Made by a program: the position numbers and the translations under genes. Shown piece by piece: positions 45,501 through 59,145 of a stretch of 64,000 bases of DNA; positions within the stretch are counted from its first letter, which is position 1, and each line of letters begins with the position of its first letter. This stretch comes from Haberlea rhodopensis. Lineage: Eukaryota > Streptophyta > Magnoliopsida > Lamiales > Gesneriaceae. The notes under the pieces were generated by a model, which was not told where the DNA came from, made no database searches, and saw only the letters and a list, made by a program, of their open reading frames with translations. The stretch spans positions 3,844,001-3,908,000 of the forward strand of contig CAJQUN010000014.1 in assembly GCA_907163345.1 (NCBI GenBank). Reading direction: 5' to 3'.

Positions 45501-46555
45501 CAAATGGAAGAGCTCCGCAGAAAAGGTATCCTCTTTCTTCCCTAAAATCTTTCTTGATGATATGTTAACTATGTTGTGAACATTGGATTATTTTGTTGGG
45601 AAATGGATAAAACTTGGAACGTGTGAAGTGGTACTTAAATTTCAACTTTGATGCTACCCTTACCCTATATTAAATCATTGGATGAGAATATTCAATTCCA
45701 ACACCGATGGGAATATTATCGTCCAATGGTTACCCCCCCTGCTACCCCTCAAGGGTAATGCCCATAGCGTAACAACCAATAATCCAATTCAACGATTCTG
45801 AACATTAAATTGGACTATATCTTTCATCATGACGCAGACTCTCGTGTGGAACAAGATATCGTTCAAGGTTCTTTTCTAAAAGGCTTTTAAGATCCATATA
45901 TTTTAATGAAAGATCACATACTTTTGAAAGGCTTTATAGATGTATTTCACTCATATAATTACGGTCGTTTCAAATAAAAGATTTCTACAGAAACAACTTC
46001 TGTTTTTGCCAGGAGCGCCAGCTTGGAGACATGAACAAACAACTCAAGATCAAGGTTTTCACTAGAAATGTCATCGGTTATGTATTTATATAACTCAAAT
46101 CTCTACAAATATAAAATCTATGTAAATATTCATAAGTAGTCAGTCAATCCACAGATAATTACCATTGAAATTTGCAGTTTGAAGGAGAAGGACAACAAGC
46201 TGGCCTAAGATCCCGTCCTTTCCCATGGAATGGGCCGATACAACATCGGCTGGAACCAATTAACTTTCTCGTCCAACAGGCTTCCCATCCGATGGATATC
46301 GGACAAGAACCTGTGCTGGAAATAGGGTATGTTTCAATATTAGCTCATGTTTCTTCTTGCCTTTTTAAAAAAATAAATTATAAGAATAAAACTTTCCCTT
46401 TTATCTGTTTTTAAAATGGCATATTTTATGTAAATTACTGATGAAACAAAAAAAAAATTTCTTCTAGGTATCATCACTATAATCTTGGAGAAGGGTCATC
46501 TGTTCCAAGAAGCATGGGTGTTGAAAGTAATTTTATCCAAGGGTGGACACTTTAA
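42595..46555 (+). CDS. AGL6: AGL6-type MIKC MADS-box transcription factor
   Basis: Eight exons: 42595-42777, 44414-44492, 44570-44631, 44982-45080, 45483-45525, 46013-46054, 46178-46326 and 46468-46555. Exon 1 encodes the DNA-binding MADS domain ([20 protein letters not shown]). Exons 2-6 encode the I and K domains (TLERYQRCCFSP, LGEDLGPLSVKELQNLE, IMMEQMEELRRK, RQLGDMNKQLKIK). Exons 7-8 encode the C-terminal region ending NFIQGWTL, close to the AGL6 motif. Such factors specify floral organs and meristems as tetramers. Intron 1 is 1.6 kb, as is common for AGL6 regulation. Three single-base deviations break the frame: a gain near 42733-42740 in exon 1, a loss at the end of exon 4, and a gain at the end of exon 5. 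Splice sites are otherwise canonical; the indels may be consensus errors. Confidence 0.9.
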
Positions 46556-47215
46556 GCTTTCATATGTTTTATAATTATTAATCCCATTTGACTTATTAAA
46601 ATTAACTGTATTTGGGCATATTTGAAGCTTTTTATGTGCTTTTAAAATGTAAGGATGATCACATAAGATATATCATGGTGATAATGCATTTAAGAATGGC
46701 TTGTGGTCACTTATTGAAAAAAAAGGTGAAACAAGCATAGTGTTTAATTCTAGCCCAGATATCGACCCGATCAAAAAAATGGGTTACCGGGTTACACTGG
46801 CCAGTTAACCAGTGGTTGAAACACCGGATCAATTCCCATGTTGACCCAAAGAAAGATTTAGAGATGTCAAACTCTACATCCACTTCTTACCTACAGGACT
46901 TTGATTCAGGTGGGATAATCCCTACAACCAAGATCTCTGTCCCCCAAAAGATAGATTAGTCCAAGATTTTCATTCAAATATCAGCATCTAAAGTAGGAAA
47001 AATAATACATATTGCTGATTCAAATCTGGGTTGGGTTAGAAGGCTCTCTCAAACTCTATTCCCTGCCATCTTGTTTCTTTATTCTTCAATAGGAATTCTC
47101 TCAGTCTGAGATTCAAGGATTGGGTAGTCTTCTTCTTCAGAAATTCTTCGAGTTGCATTCTTCAACTTGTGGAAAAGTCCTCAGATTCAGGATCGTCTAG
47201 AAGGTCATCTTCTCT
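46556..47215. other. 3' flank of the AGL6-like gene, nothing recognised
   Basis: Includes the presumed 3' untranslated region after 46555. No further gene was found before the Copia element. Confidence 0.45.
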
Positions 47216-47219
47216 TGAA

Positions 47220-50200
47220 AATTCACATGTGTGCATGAGCAAACAAGAAAAACACTGGAAAAACAAAAAATAAAAATAACACACCAAAAATTAAACAATG
47301 CCTCCATGTCAACGACACCAAAATTTGGTAGCAATTTGTCGTGTCTCAGCCAAAAACCCAACTCAAGTCAAATTATTAGCGTGAGTATGAAACATTCCCA
47401 CAAGGATATGTGAATTGATTGTGCTCATAATTAAATACAATAAAAATAAAATAAGAGGGATTATTAAAATTCAATTCTATCAAGAAAACCTCAGATCTCG
47501 CAAGATAATAAAAGTTATGTCTTCCTCAACCTAGAAAATAAAATTTGGTCATGCAAGACTATGAATTCAAACAAGTGAATAAAAATATGAAAGTGAAGTA
47601 AAAGTGTATATGAAAAATATAGTAAAGTGTTAGAATTTTTTTAAAACAAACACTTGGTTTTTACAAAACAAAGAAAATGGAGAAAACTTGCTCTAATATA
47701 TCTTATATTATAAATTTACAATCTCATGGCCTTTATATACTTAGGCAAAGAAATTGATAAACATGTGAGTCATGATTTTGTTGTCCACCTAATCCATACA
47801 CATAATCATGTTTGACCCACAATAAAACACATCAATTATGCCAACAAATACCACATTAAATACAAAAGCATGACTAATTACATGACTCAACACATAACTC
47901 ATTTAAATACATTATTAAATACATGACTCATTTAAATGCATGACTAAATACATGACTCCACATATGACTAATCATATTCACTAATGAATCTTGTTTAAAT
48001 TTCAACACCCCTTCTTAAAATTGATTCATTGCTCCAAGTGAAAAACACAGCTTTTGAAATACTTCAAACTTCAAGTGCTTTGTGAAAATATATGCAATTT
48101 GATCTCGAGACTTCACAAATTCAATCTCCACTTCTTTCTTTGATATGCACTCTCGAATGAAATGATACCTCGTATCAATATGCTTGTTCCTTTCATGAAA
48201 TACCGGGTTCTTTGTCGATGCTATAACTGATTTATTGTCAACATATATTTTCGTCGGATCTTCTTGTGGTAGATGAAGTACTTTCAATAAACTTCTTCAC
48301 CAAATAGCATGACAAACACAAGAAGTTATTGATATTCCGCTTCACATTAGAAAGAGTAACAATATGTTGCTTTTTAGAATTCCAAGTAAAAACTGAATTT
48401 CCCATGAAAAATACAAACTCGGTAGTGCTTTTTTGGTCGTCAATATCACCAACCCAATCACTATCACTATATCCAACAAGGTTGAAGTCTTGTGAACTAA
48501 TGTACAAAATTCAATATCCAAGCGTACCTTTAATGTACCGAAGTATTCTCTTTACTACCTTCAAATGAGAAGTAGTAGGAGCCTCCATAATTGGCTTTTA
48601 AAGAATATCCGGTCTAGTACAAGTAAAATACATCAAGCTTCCAACAAGGCTTTAATAGAATGTCCGATCAATATTTTCTCTGTCACCTCGGTTTGATAAT
48701 TTAACTCCACATCGACGGGGGTGCTTACCAATTTGCAATTCTCCATTTCAAACTTTTTGAGAACTTCTTTTGCATAACCTTCTTGAGAGATGAAGATTCC
48801 ATCATCACTTTGTTTCACTTCAATGCCAAGATAGTAGGACATTAAACCAATGTCCGTCATTTCGAATTCTTTAGCCATAGCTTTCTTAAATCTTCAAACA
48901 TCTTTGAATTGTTGCCTGTAAAAATCAAGTCATCTACATACAAACAAACATATAACATATCACCATTTTTGTTCATTTTTACATAGAATGCATGTTCATG
49001 TGGACACTTGGAAAAATCATTTTCATGAAAATACTTGTCAATTCTACTATTCCAAGCATGAGGGGATTGTTTCAAGCCATAGAGAGCTTTCTTCAACTTT
49101 AGAAATTTATTTTCATGTCCAGAAACAATATAGCCTGGCGGTTGATCAATATAAACTTCTTCCTCCAAAATTCCAATCAAGAAGGCTGATTTCACATCCA
49201 TTTGATGAATTTTCCAATCATTTTGAGTTGCCAAAGTAATAATCAAACAAATAGTTTCCAAACGAGCAGCATGTGCAAATACTTCATCATAGTCAATACC
49301 GGCATTTTTGCTTGTAACCTTTGGCAACTAATCTTGCTTTGTGTCTTTCAACTTCACCTTTTGAATTTTTCTTCAACTTATACACCCATTTGACCTCAAT
49401 GATATTTTTATCATTAGGTAATGCTACTAACTCCCATGTGTCATTATTTTTTATTGGCTTTTATCTCATCATCCATGTCATCTCTCCATTTTTTCTCACG
49501 AGAAGCATCTTCATAACCTAGAGGTTCAATATCCGTAAAAAAACAAAGTTGAGTCATATCACTTAAATTTTGTGTTACCTCCTTGGTTATGCCATATAAG
49601 TCTCGTAGACTTCTAGTTCTCTAGGTTCTTCACTAGAACTTGCTTCATCAACTTGTTGATTTTGTGGTGGAGGTGTCGGTGGTGGAGTATTAGGTTGCAC
49701 CAAGTCTTCTTCTTCATCAAATAAGGGATGAGATTGATGATATTCTTTTGGATGGTTCCGTTCCCATGCACTTTCTTCATCAAACTCAACATCTCTACTT
49801 ATAACAATTCTTCCATTGCTTCGAATATACAATTTGTAGCCTTTAGAACTTTGATCATAACCAATAAAGACATACATTTGGCTTTTATCATCGAGTTTAG
49901 TCCTTTTCTCATCCGGGACATGTGCATAAGCTATGCTTCCAAAAACTCGCAAGTGAACAAAACTTGGTTTGAAGCCACTCCAAGCTTCTTGAGGTGGTCA
50001 TGCAATCAACACTTTAGTATAACCGATTTGTCAAGTAAACCACACAAGCAACTACTTCTGCCCAATATTCCTTCGGTATATTTTTGCTTTTCAACATACT
50101 CATTGTCATGTTAAGAATTGTCATGTTCTTTCTTTCGGCTACTCCATTTTGTTGTGGTGAATATTGAGTTGTTATGGGGCGATGAATGCCATTCTTTTCA

Positions 50201-51376
50201 CAAAATTCTTTGAATTCATTTGATGTGAACCCACCACCTCTATCGGGTCGAAGTGCTTTGATTTGATAGCCACTTTGTTTCTCCATCATAGTTTTGAACT
50301 TCTTGAAAGTTTCGACTTTTCTTTCAAAAAATATATCCAAGTTTTTCGAGAATAATCATCGATAAAAAGTACAAAATAATTATTTTTACCAAGTGATGAT
50401 GGCTTTATAGGTCCACATACATCCGAGTGAATTAGTTCTAACGGATATTGAGCTCTTGTCATATAATCGTTCAGAAAACTTTTTCTTGCTTGTTTGCCAT
50501 AAAGACATCCTTCACAAAGTTGATTATGATGGTCTATAAAAGGCAAACCACTTCACCATTCTTTCTTTGCTCGTAATCTTTAAGCCATCAAAATTTAAGT
50601 GTCCAAGCCTCATATGCCAAAGCCAAGAAGAGTCTTTGAAACAAGATTTCAAGCACATTGGAACATCATTTTGAATGTTTAATAGAAACATTCTATTTTT
50701 TGTTATTGGTACTTTTGCTATCAATCGACCATTTTCATATTTCATAATCATGTTCTTATTTTCAAGTGGATGTCATAAGTTTTCTCCAAAAGTTGTCCCA
50801 AACTCAAAATATTACTTTTCATGTCTGGTACGTAAAATACATTAGAAATAAATTGATGATTTCCATCTTCTGATTGAATTAAAAATGTACAATTTCCTTT
50901 CACTTAAAGTTTTGAAGAATCTCTAAAAGAAATATTTTCACCAAATGATTCGTCCAAATCCACAAACAAGTTTCTTTTTCCACAAATATTACTATTTGCA
51001 CCGGAGTCAAGATAATGTTAGAAATACGACATGCATACAACGCAGCGAAATAAAAATTTCGGATTCCATCCATGGACCTATACGAAGTATTCATATCGGG
51101 TGTCAAGAGTTATACCTTTGTAGCGTGTTTGATGCAGAATCTTCGAAGCTGGAAGTCCACGAGTCACGAGCAAAGCTTTGCAACTTTGCCTCTACGGTAT
51201 CCACACGATTGAATCGAAAGGGATGTTGAATTTATCAAGTTGCTAGACTTGATAAATCAACTGGGACAAAGCAACGATACGCCGAAGCTTGGCGACGGCT
51301 ACGTCTATTTCGAGTGGTCTGCTAGGTTTAGCCTTTTGTAAATTCTAAATAACGTCTGACCTAAACCTCGACAAGA

Positions 51377-51436
<60 letters not shown>

Positions 51437-51519
51437 TGAAAAGATGCGGCTATCAAAATTCACAGGCTTTCAAAAAAACCCTTAGCCCAAACCAATCTCT
51501 TCTGTCTATATCTAATGCC

Positions 51520-51555
<36 letters not shown>

Positions 51556-54530
51556 TTATGATTAAGACTCTTCCTAATCAAATTAATTCATCCAATGAAT
51601 TTTATCTTCCCATTATCGATTTAATCTTTTGTGAGACCCTTTAGGATCTTGCAACGTTAGCAGTGAAATAAAATCTAATTTTATGTCACGAGCAATGAGC
51701 GGTATCTAGCAACACATCAAGGCTACCCAAGTTACAAGAATGTCATTGACTCGACATTACCTATGGCTTGTGATAATATTAACCATGTAACTTAATCCAT
51801 TTGTCCTATGTGTTTAGATTAAACACGACTCATACTCGTATAGTTCAACCTTTTGTTTCTTGATCCCCAAGTAGACTATAATAAACGGATAAGCTCGATA
51901 TCACATATCGACTCATTTGAGCATGGCCATGCATTTTAGTCTCACTTGATCAAGGGCCCAAACACTTCTCTTGTTATATAGGAGGGACAAATCCTATCTT
52001 GATCACTCAACATCCCTCTACATAATTCATGGTGTATCCAATGATTGTCTTTATAGTTTACCCTGTTACAGGTAACGTTTGACAATATCAAGATACACAA
52101 CTCCTTATGTTGGGATCTCTGGTGATCTCAAGTCGTAAGGATTACATACATTATTATCACTATGAGAATTGCTTATGACATTCATATAACTATCCATGTA
52201 GCATTCTCATTGTGGGTCTGTCCAGTACATAGTTCTGTAACATGTACCCATGTGTTGATTCGATATCTCATATCCATGAACAATTCATCAATCAATACAT
52301 ACTAGTCTCAATGCATTATCATTATCCTAATTTATGATAATACTTGACTAGGGACAATCTTTAAGAATAATACAATATTATTCTAAGGACATTATATATA
52401 TATATATATATATATATATTCATATTACACAGATACTTGAATAATATATAATAATGAATCACCTTTAATAAAATCATATTACATTGTATGCCAATATCAA
52501 CCATCTAATGAGTTGTCTTAGGGCATATCCCAACAAATCTCTCACTTGCACTAAGACCAATCAGACATGTACTTAATGCCTAAAGAACTAGTATGACGAT
52601 CATGCTTCTGCTCTGACAGTGGTTTCGTCAGCGGGTCAGATACATTATCATCAATTGGTACTTTGCATATTTTTACATCTCATCTTTCAACGATTTCTCG
52701 AATGAAATGAAAGCGCCGAAGTATGTGTTTGGATCGCTGGTGAGATCTGGGTTCCTTAGCCAATGCGATGGCTCCATTGTTGTCACAATAAAGTTCAATC
52801 GGATCTAGTATGCTAGGCATAACCCCAAGCTCAGAAATGAACTTCTTGATCCAAACGGCTTCCTTTCCTGCATCTGAGGCAGCAATATACTCAGCTTCAG
52901 TTATAGAATCGGCTACTGTCTCTTGCTTGGGACTCTTCCAGCTCACATCACCTCAATTTAGGCAAAACACATATCCTGATTGCGATCGGAAATCATCCTT
53001 GTCGGTTTGGAAGCTTGCATCAGTGTAACCTATTACATTGAGTTCTTCCTCACCTCCATACATAAAGAATGTATCATTAGTTCTTCTCAAGTACTTCAGG
53101 ATATTCTTGATAGCGATCCAGTAACATTCACCTGGATCAACTTGATATCTGCTCGTCATGCTTAAAGCATACGAAACATTGGGATGAGTACATATCATGG
53201 CATACATGATAGATCCAATAGCTGACACATATGGAATCTTACTCATGCGTTGTCTCTCATCTTGTGTTGAAGGACACTGATCCTTCGAGAGATGTATCAC
53301 ATGTGTCATAGGCACGAATCCTTTCTTTGATTCGTGCATGCTAAACCGTTTTAGCACTTTATCTATGTATGTACTTAGACTTAGGCCAAGTAATCTTCTT
53401 GATCTATTCCTATAGATCTTGATACCTAACACATAGGTGGCTTCACCCAAGTCTTTCATAGAAAAGCAATTCCCTAGCCAAATCTTTACAGATTGCAAGG
53501 CAGGGATATCATTCCCAATGAGAAGTATGACATCTACATACAACACTAGGAAGATAAATATGCTCCCACTGACCTTCTTATAGACACAAGGTTCATCTAC
53601 GTTCTTGATGAAACCAAACTCTTTGATTGCATCATCAAAACGAAGATTCCAACTCCGATAAGCTTGCTTCAATCCATAAATGGATCGTTGTAGCTTGCAT
53701 ATCTTTCCAGCATCCTTTGGATCGACAAAACCCTAGGGTTGTGTCATGTACACATCCTCAAGTAAGTTTCCGTAAGGAAAGTAGTTTTGACATCCATCTG
53801 CCAGATTTCATAATCATGAAATGCAGCTATTGCAAGTAAGATCCTAATGGATTTAACCATGAACAATTCATCAATCAATACATACTAGTCTCAATGCACT
53901 ATCATTTTCCTAATTTAATACTTGACTATGGACAATCTTTAAGAATAATGCAATATTATTCTAAGGATATTAACATTATATAAATTCATATTATACAGAT
54001 ACTGTAATAATATATAATAATGAATTACCTTTAATAAAATCATATTACATTGTATGCCAAAATCAATCATCTAATGAGTTGTCTTAAAGCATATCCTAAC
54101 AGATACCACATATTATTTTCTTATTCATCACGTTTGCAAGAAAGAAGCAAAGTGGAATCTCCATCTTCTTTGTTGCTCTCCACAAAATTACTTTTGATCT
54201 CCACATTATAATTGCATTCGGAAGCATAATGACCAAAACGTTGACAATTGTAAATTCAATATTTGATTTGTTATACCTTTGTTGATTTGGTCTATAACCT
54301 CCTCCTCTAGGACCTCTACCTCATCCACGACCTCTTTCTTGATTGAAGTTTTGGTTTGAATCATCATTATGTGAAAAATGGTTTTCACCTTGTCCGCCTT
54401 TTCCACGACCACGACCTATACCTTGGTATTGACCTCGACCTCCTCCACGACCTCGAGGTGGTTGGAACATGCTAAGATTTGGCTTCTTTTCTTCTAGTGA
54501 TAGCTTTGATTTAGAGCAAACTTTTCCCCT
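47220..54530 (-). mobile_element. Ty1/Copia retrotransposon, interrupted by a second Copia element
   Basis: Minus orientation. The 3' LTR ends at 48007 (minus start TGTTGAAATTTAAAC), preceded on that strand by the polypurine tract AAGAAGGGGTG; its left edge is only approximate. Its TATA-like box is near 47742. The polyprotein in order: gag zinc-knuckle and RGG-rich region (54520-54110), DSGAN protease start split by the nested element, GAG-pre-integrase (50751-50524, LWHMRLGHLN), integrase core (50546-49590, SDVCGPIKP, YSPQQNGVAERKN), RT (49327-48633, QMDVKSAFL, YVDDL) and RNase H (48507-48015, RYHFIRECI). It has several stops and frameshifts. The 5' LTR is missing where Gypsy sequence begins. 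Confidence 0.88.
51011..54106 (-). mobile_element. nested, internally deleted Ty1/Copia element
   Basis: The element spans 51016-54101 (TGTTA...TAACA), flanked by GATAA (51011-51015) and GATAC (54102-54106), a 5-bp duplication with one change. Outside the insert, the host Copia protease start (WYLDSGAN) reads across. The left LTR, 51016-52536, is about 1.5 kb. Only about 245 bp of the right LTR remain (53857-54101), joined directly to the middle of RT, so gag, protease, integrase and the RT start are deleted. RT and RNase H read from 53850 to 52680 (QMDVKTTFL, LYVDVILL, IPYVSAIGSIMYAM, SKHILRRFHFIREI). AGTGAGAGATT before the left LTR on the minus strand is its polypurine tract. Confidence 0.88.
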
Positions 54531-54604
54531 AATCAAGTTACCTTCAACACCGACGGACCCAACAGAATCAGAATGCGCTCGCTCCAAGCCCAGATTCATA
54601 ATGT

Positions 54605-56352
54605 CTCCCACATATCACAATTTAGGAGATACATTGCCAACCTGAACCATATGCTCGAAGCTGAACTTCTAGTAGTTGAAGAAGTGTGAAGAAATATCGA
54701 TTTTGAGCGCGGACTCAAATGATTAAGTGCTGAGACGAAGTACAATTCTTTATGTCAAAGTCCAAAGGTCAACCCATACGGAAAGAGAAGTCACTTGGGA
54801 ACCAAAAGAAAAGATGCGAGACAAATATAAATGTCTCATCAAGATCGAGCAGACTCAAGTTCGAGGATGAAACTTCCAATAAGGAGTGAGGGATGTGATG
54901 AACCCAAAATTTTCCTAGTAAGTTGTTTTTTTCCAAATCATGAGAGTCATTCATTGTCTTGCTAAAATCATAGCATTAGTCATTCAAGGTCATTCAATTG
55001 TATTACTCAATCATGTCACCATTCAATCTCATTCAACCCTATCAAATGCTATCATTCAATCTCATTTAGTGACATTTAGTACCTTGCTCAAATTGTGTCA
55101 TTAAAGGGCAATTGGTATTGGTCAATTAATTCTCCTACAATAAACACTCAAAATCCTTTATTCATTTTCTCTATTGAATTGACCCATTCAAGTGTATTGA
55201 CCCAAATCATATAAGCCATTCAACGGCCTTGCCTAAATCTTGTTATTAGTCATTCAATGTTATTACTCAAACATGACACTAAATGACCTAAACCCATTCT
55301 TTTTCCTTATCAATCATGGTAATGATGACCATTCACTTGCCTCATTAGCACATTCAATTGTCTTGCCCAAAATAATTCACTAAATGGCATAAATTTATGA
55401 ATTTCAATTGATTTTCCTACGCTTAAAAACACAAGAATCTCACCAAAAGAGAAAGCTAGCCTACCAAGAAGCATTAGCTACAAACACTACAGACACTCAG
55501 ATTTTTTTCAAAAATCTCAAGGCAAGGAGGAAGAGTTCTTGTGCTATTTCGCAACCCATGATTCATCCTTCACTTTCGTACATCCAATTGTAAGTGGGTT
55601 TTTGCTACAAATATCATTTTGTTTTTGAAACTCTATTAATGTGTTAAAATTTCAGTTGAACACGAAAAAGTATTTTAAAGATCATATTATGAAAGTTTAT
55701 GAGAAATGAGCATCAAAAGTCGAAGGCTCTGTGGGGGCAAAGTGCTACGTGTGTAGGAGTCACCACTTGATGCGGCGGGGCAAAGTGCTACATGATGTGG
55801 GCGTGCAATATGCATGTGAGTCACCTCTTGATCCTTAAGAGCAAAGTGCTATGCCACGTGAGCCACCTCTTGATCCCGAAAAAGGAGATTATGTGATTAT
55901 GTGATAAGGCTTTAGTGTGATCAATTATGAGTATGTGTATCGATTTACTATGTGTTTGGTAAAAAGTTATTTGAACAACTTTATAAGTATGTTTTATCAT
56001 GTTCAACTGGTCCCTGCTCACTGAGTATTTTCCCAAATACTCACCCCTTAGCACCCCTCCCCAGTTAAGGACAGAGATATGTTGAAGACATAGAACAAGA
56101 CCTTTTTGGGCTGGTGATCTACCGAGAAGATTTCAAGATTTTACTATATTACGCTTCCGCAATCTCTGTTTAGATCCAATGTGCTTATTGAACAACTTAT
56201 TCAAGTTGATTTATAGTTGTAAAGACGATTATTATTTTTAATGCAATAAATAGACCGGTTTTTATCATAGATCTGTACACGAGGCTTGTTGATTTTGAAT
56301 TAATTTTTGAAATCAATGCCGGTGTCATGCGCTCTGGTCTCGGGGCGTGACA
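54605..56352 (+). mobile_element. Ty3/Gypsy 3' end with LTR
   Basis: At 54605-54880 the plus strand carries the C terminus of a Gypsy polyprotein in broken frames (QFRRYIANLNHMLEAEL, then REVTWEPKEKMRDKY). The end phrase TTCGAGGATGAAACTTCC and the purine tract AAGGAGTGAGGGA precede the LTR at 54894-56352 (TGTGATG...GCGTGACA). The LTR contains CATTCAA-rich sequence (54950-55300) and three GCAAAGTGCTA repeats (55735-55855). The rest of the element is absent. Confidence 0.8.
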
Positions 56353-58190
56353 AATACTTTTCACACTTTATTTCAAATTTTAATATAATTTTTTAATTTT
56401 TTTTCAAAAAATAAGGGTCAAACCGTAACCTTTGGCTAACCGGAACCGGCGGTTCATGAACCATAACCGAAATCGCCAAGGAAGGTTCTGAACCTTGGTC
56501 ATGTCTATGCACACCCTTATTCATTGCCATGTGATTTTTTAAAAAAAGAAATACTAAAATTTCATCAGACATAATAATTTGATTGCAAATGCATTACAAT
56601 CACTTCAATTACTAAATCAAAGGCTTGACGATAACTTAAAAAAAACAAAAAACAATTATTTCTATAATCCTTTAGCTATAAGACCTTAAGCTAAGCAAAA
56701 AAAAAAAAAAAACTAATTTAAGTTTGATTAATTTTTTGGTATAAAATAATCTAAATATATAATAGCTCAAATGACAAACATGTGCAAATTCACGTTAGTG
56801 AGTGTATAGATGTTTTTATACAAATTTAACTAAAAAGTAGAAAGAAAAAAAATTTGACTCACATATTTTACCATTTAGCCGTAAAAGAGTGAATTGGTTT
56901 TACATCCTAGCAAAGATATGTTCTTATGATCAGATTGATTGGTTCAAGTAATGCTACTATTTATTTTGTTTTCATCTTACCTTCGTACACCAATAACCAG
57001 GTTTCTTGCAGTGGAAATTTATATGCTCCTCATAAACCAATGATACCGCCTCTTTCTCCTTTGAGTCCAACAATTTGTCCATTTTTTAGAGTATCAAAAA
57101 TCTTATGTTAAGAAGCAACATTTATCCTTACTCCCTTACTGGAAGGGTGATCGAAAACGTCACACTTAATCTGTTGTGCGGTAAATATTTGAGCTGCATA
57201 ATTTTCATCAACTATAATTTTTGATAAAACCATAAGTATTCGATTATACAATTGGCATTATAGTATTCTTAGGAGTTGCAATTAGTACAATTCTTGAGAA
57301 CAGGACGACTGAAGAGCAATAATTGCTGCTAGTGGAACAGTTGTATCATTTAAATTTATATTGTATCATTACTACCAGTTAAAATTTTTGATAAAGTGAT
57401 ATAGTTCAATCATGCATATTCCCTTTCCTTATTTTATTAGTGTTTATATTTTAAATTTAATATTCGTAATATAAATTTGTCCATTTCAATTTTAAAGGTA
57501 TTATATATTATTTTTATTAAATTTGAAAATAACATAATTAAAAAAATAAAATTCTTATTAAGTCGAGTATTTCAGTCATTTTAACAATAAAAACTATTTA
57601 TATAAAGTAAATGTTTCCACTTGTAGAAGATTAATTGTTATTAAGTGTATCAGATCACTATCAGACACCTATTTTCTTATTTATCAGAACATGAAAAATG
57701 GTTCATGATATAAGCATAAAAATGACAAATACTTTCATTGCCCCCAAAAGGACTCTTAGAAAATATTAAATAGAAATATAATTTCATCCTATCTTAGAGC
57801 CGAACGTAACCTAAAGCAAATCTGTATTATTTTAGTGCATAACTAATAAAGCAATTAGCACCAGCCATGCATTCTAGCTTCATCTAGCTAACAAATAATA
57901 AATGACTTTACTCTTAGCCGCATAAAATGACTTTAGACTGCAAATTCAGGCCGCAAGTTATTAAAAAAGCGAAACAATTAGGAGATATATAGGCGTATCT
58001 CCTTGATATGTGATGTTTGGACTGTTACATGATTTAAAATATCTGAGTAGCACCATCTATAACTTTTGATAAAACGGCAAACAAACGATTCTACATAAAT
58101 TCAAGATTAAAATTCGTTGTAAGAATTCCAAAGTTTTCCAATCACTCATTCAACTTCCATTATAAATAATTAGCGTTGTGGCACACATCT
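56353..58190. other. AT-rich intergenic sequence, nothing recognised
   Basis: No convincing gene. Short open frames around 56920-57110 have no family resemblance that I can name. Confidence 0.45.
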
Positions 58191-58196
58191 TGCGTG

Positions 58197-59145
58197 CAGG
58201 GCCGACGAAACCATTTGTTTTAGGCCCCCAATTTTAATAAGGTCCCCCAATTCATAGTTCCTAGGATTAATTATAGAGTTGATAATCTAAAAAATTTATT
58301 ATCCCTATATTTAATTAATATGCTAGGGAAAAATTAAAGGGATTTCTATTTCAAAGATTACATAGAAACTAGCTTTAATTCTATGTTTTGTTCATCTAAA
58401 CAAGTGGTTATGGAAATGAGAATAAAATTCACATTCAGTTAAAAGCGTACTACTCATCGAAAGAATCAATTTGATGAAAATGTTGGTGAGGTAAAATCTA
58501 CAGAGTTATCGTTCAAAATTGATTGTTTTTATTATATAATAGATCAGACAATCTCTTCGATGTATGCTAGATTTGAGCTATTTTCAAAATATGATGATAT
58601 ATTTAGTTTGTTTATTTTGGTCTTGACAGATTTAATTCCTATATTGATTGTGATTCGAAAAAATATGTCTTGGTCTTGAAACTTTTCTTAAGCATGATAT
58701 GCATTATGATATTAATGGTTTATATTTATTTTCGAAACTAAAAATCTTAAAAAATGTTGCAAAGGTATAAATTAAATACTCAATTGAAATACTAAATTTA
58801 ATAAAAGAACTTGATTGTTTTCTCATTTGTTTTATAGCAAATAGAATGTTACTTACTCTACCAGTTACAATTGTATCTGTAGAAAGAAATTTTTTAAATC
58901 TAAAGAATATAAAAAAATTATTTGCGAACAACTATGTCACAAGATTGATTAAATGATTAACAGATCTAGCAATCGAAAATAACTTATTGGATAAAATTGA
59001 ATACCAAAGTTTAATAAATAACTTTACATCAAGAAAGACAAAAGTAAGTTTCTAGTTTAATATTCACTTTATTTTTAACTTTTTTTAATAAAAGCCTCAT
59101 TTCTATAACTTGCTTACGTCCTACGAAAATTTTGAGCCCTCCCTG
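58197..59145 (+). mobile_element. hAT transposon relic (TTF/ZMYM-like transposase C terminus)
   Basis: Termini CAGGGCCGACGAAACC and TTTTGAGCCCTCCCTG are short inverted repeats beginning CAGGG. At 58848-59042 the plus strand reads a hAT C-terminal dimerisation region (MLLTLPVTIVSVERNF, NLLDKIEYQSLINNF), interrupted by stops. The 8-bp flanks do not match, so the ends are approximate. Confidence 0.65.
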
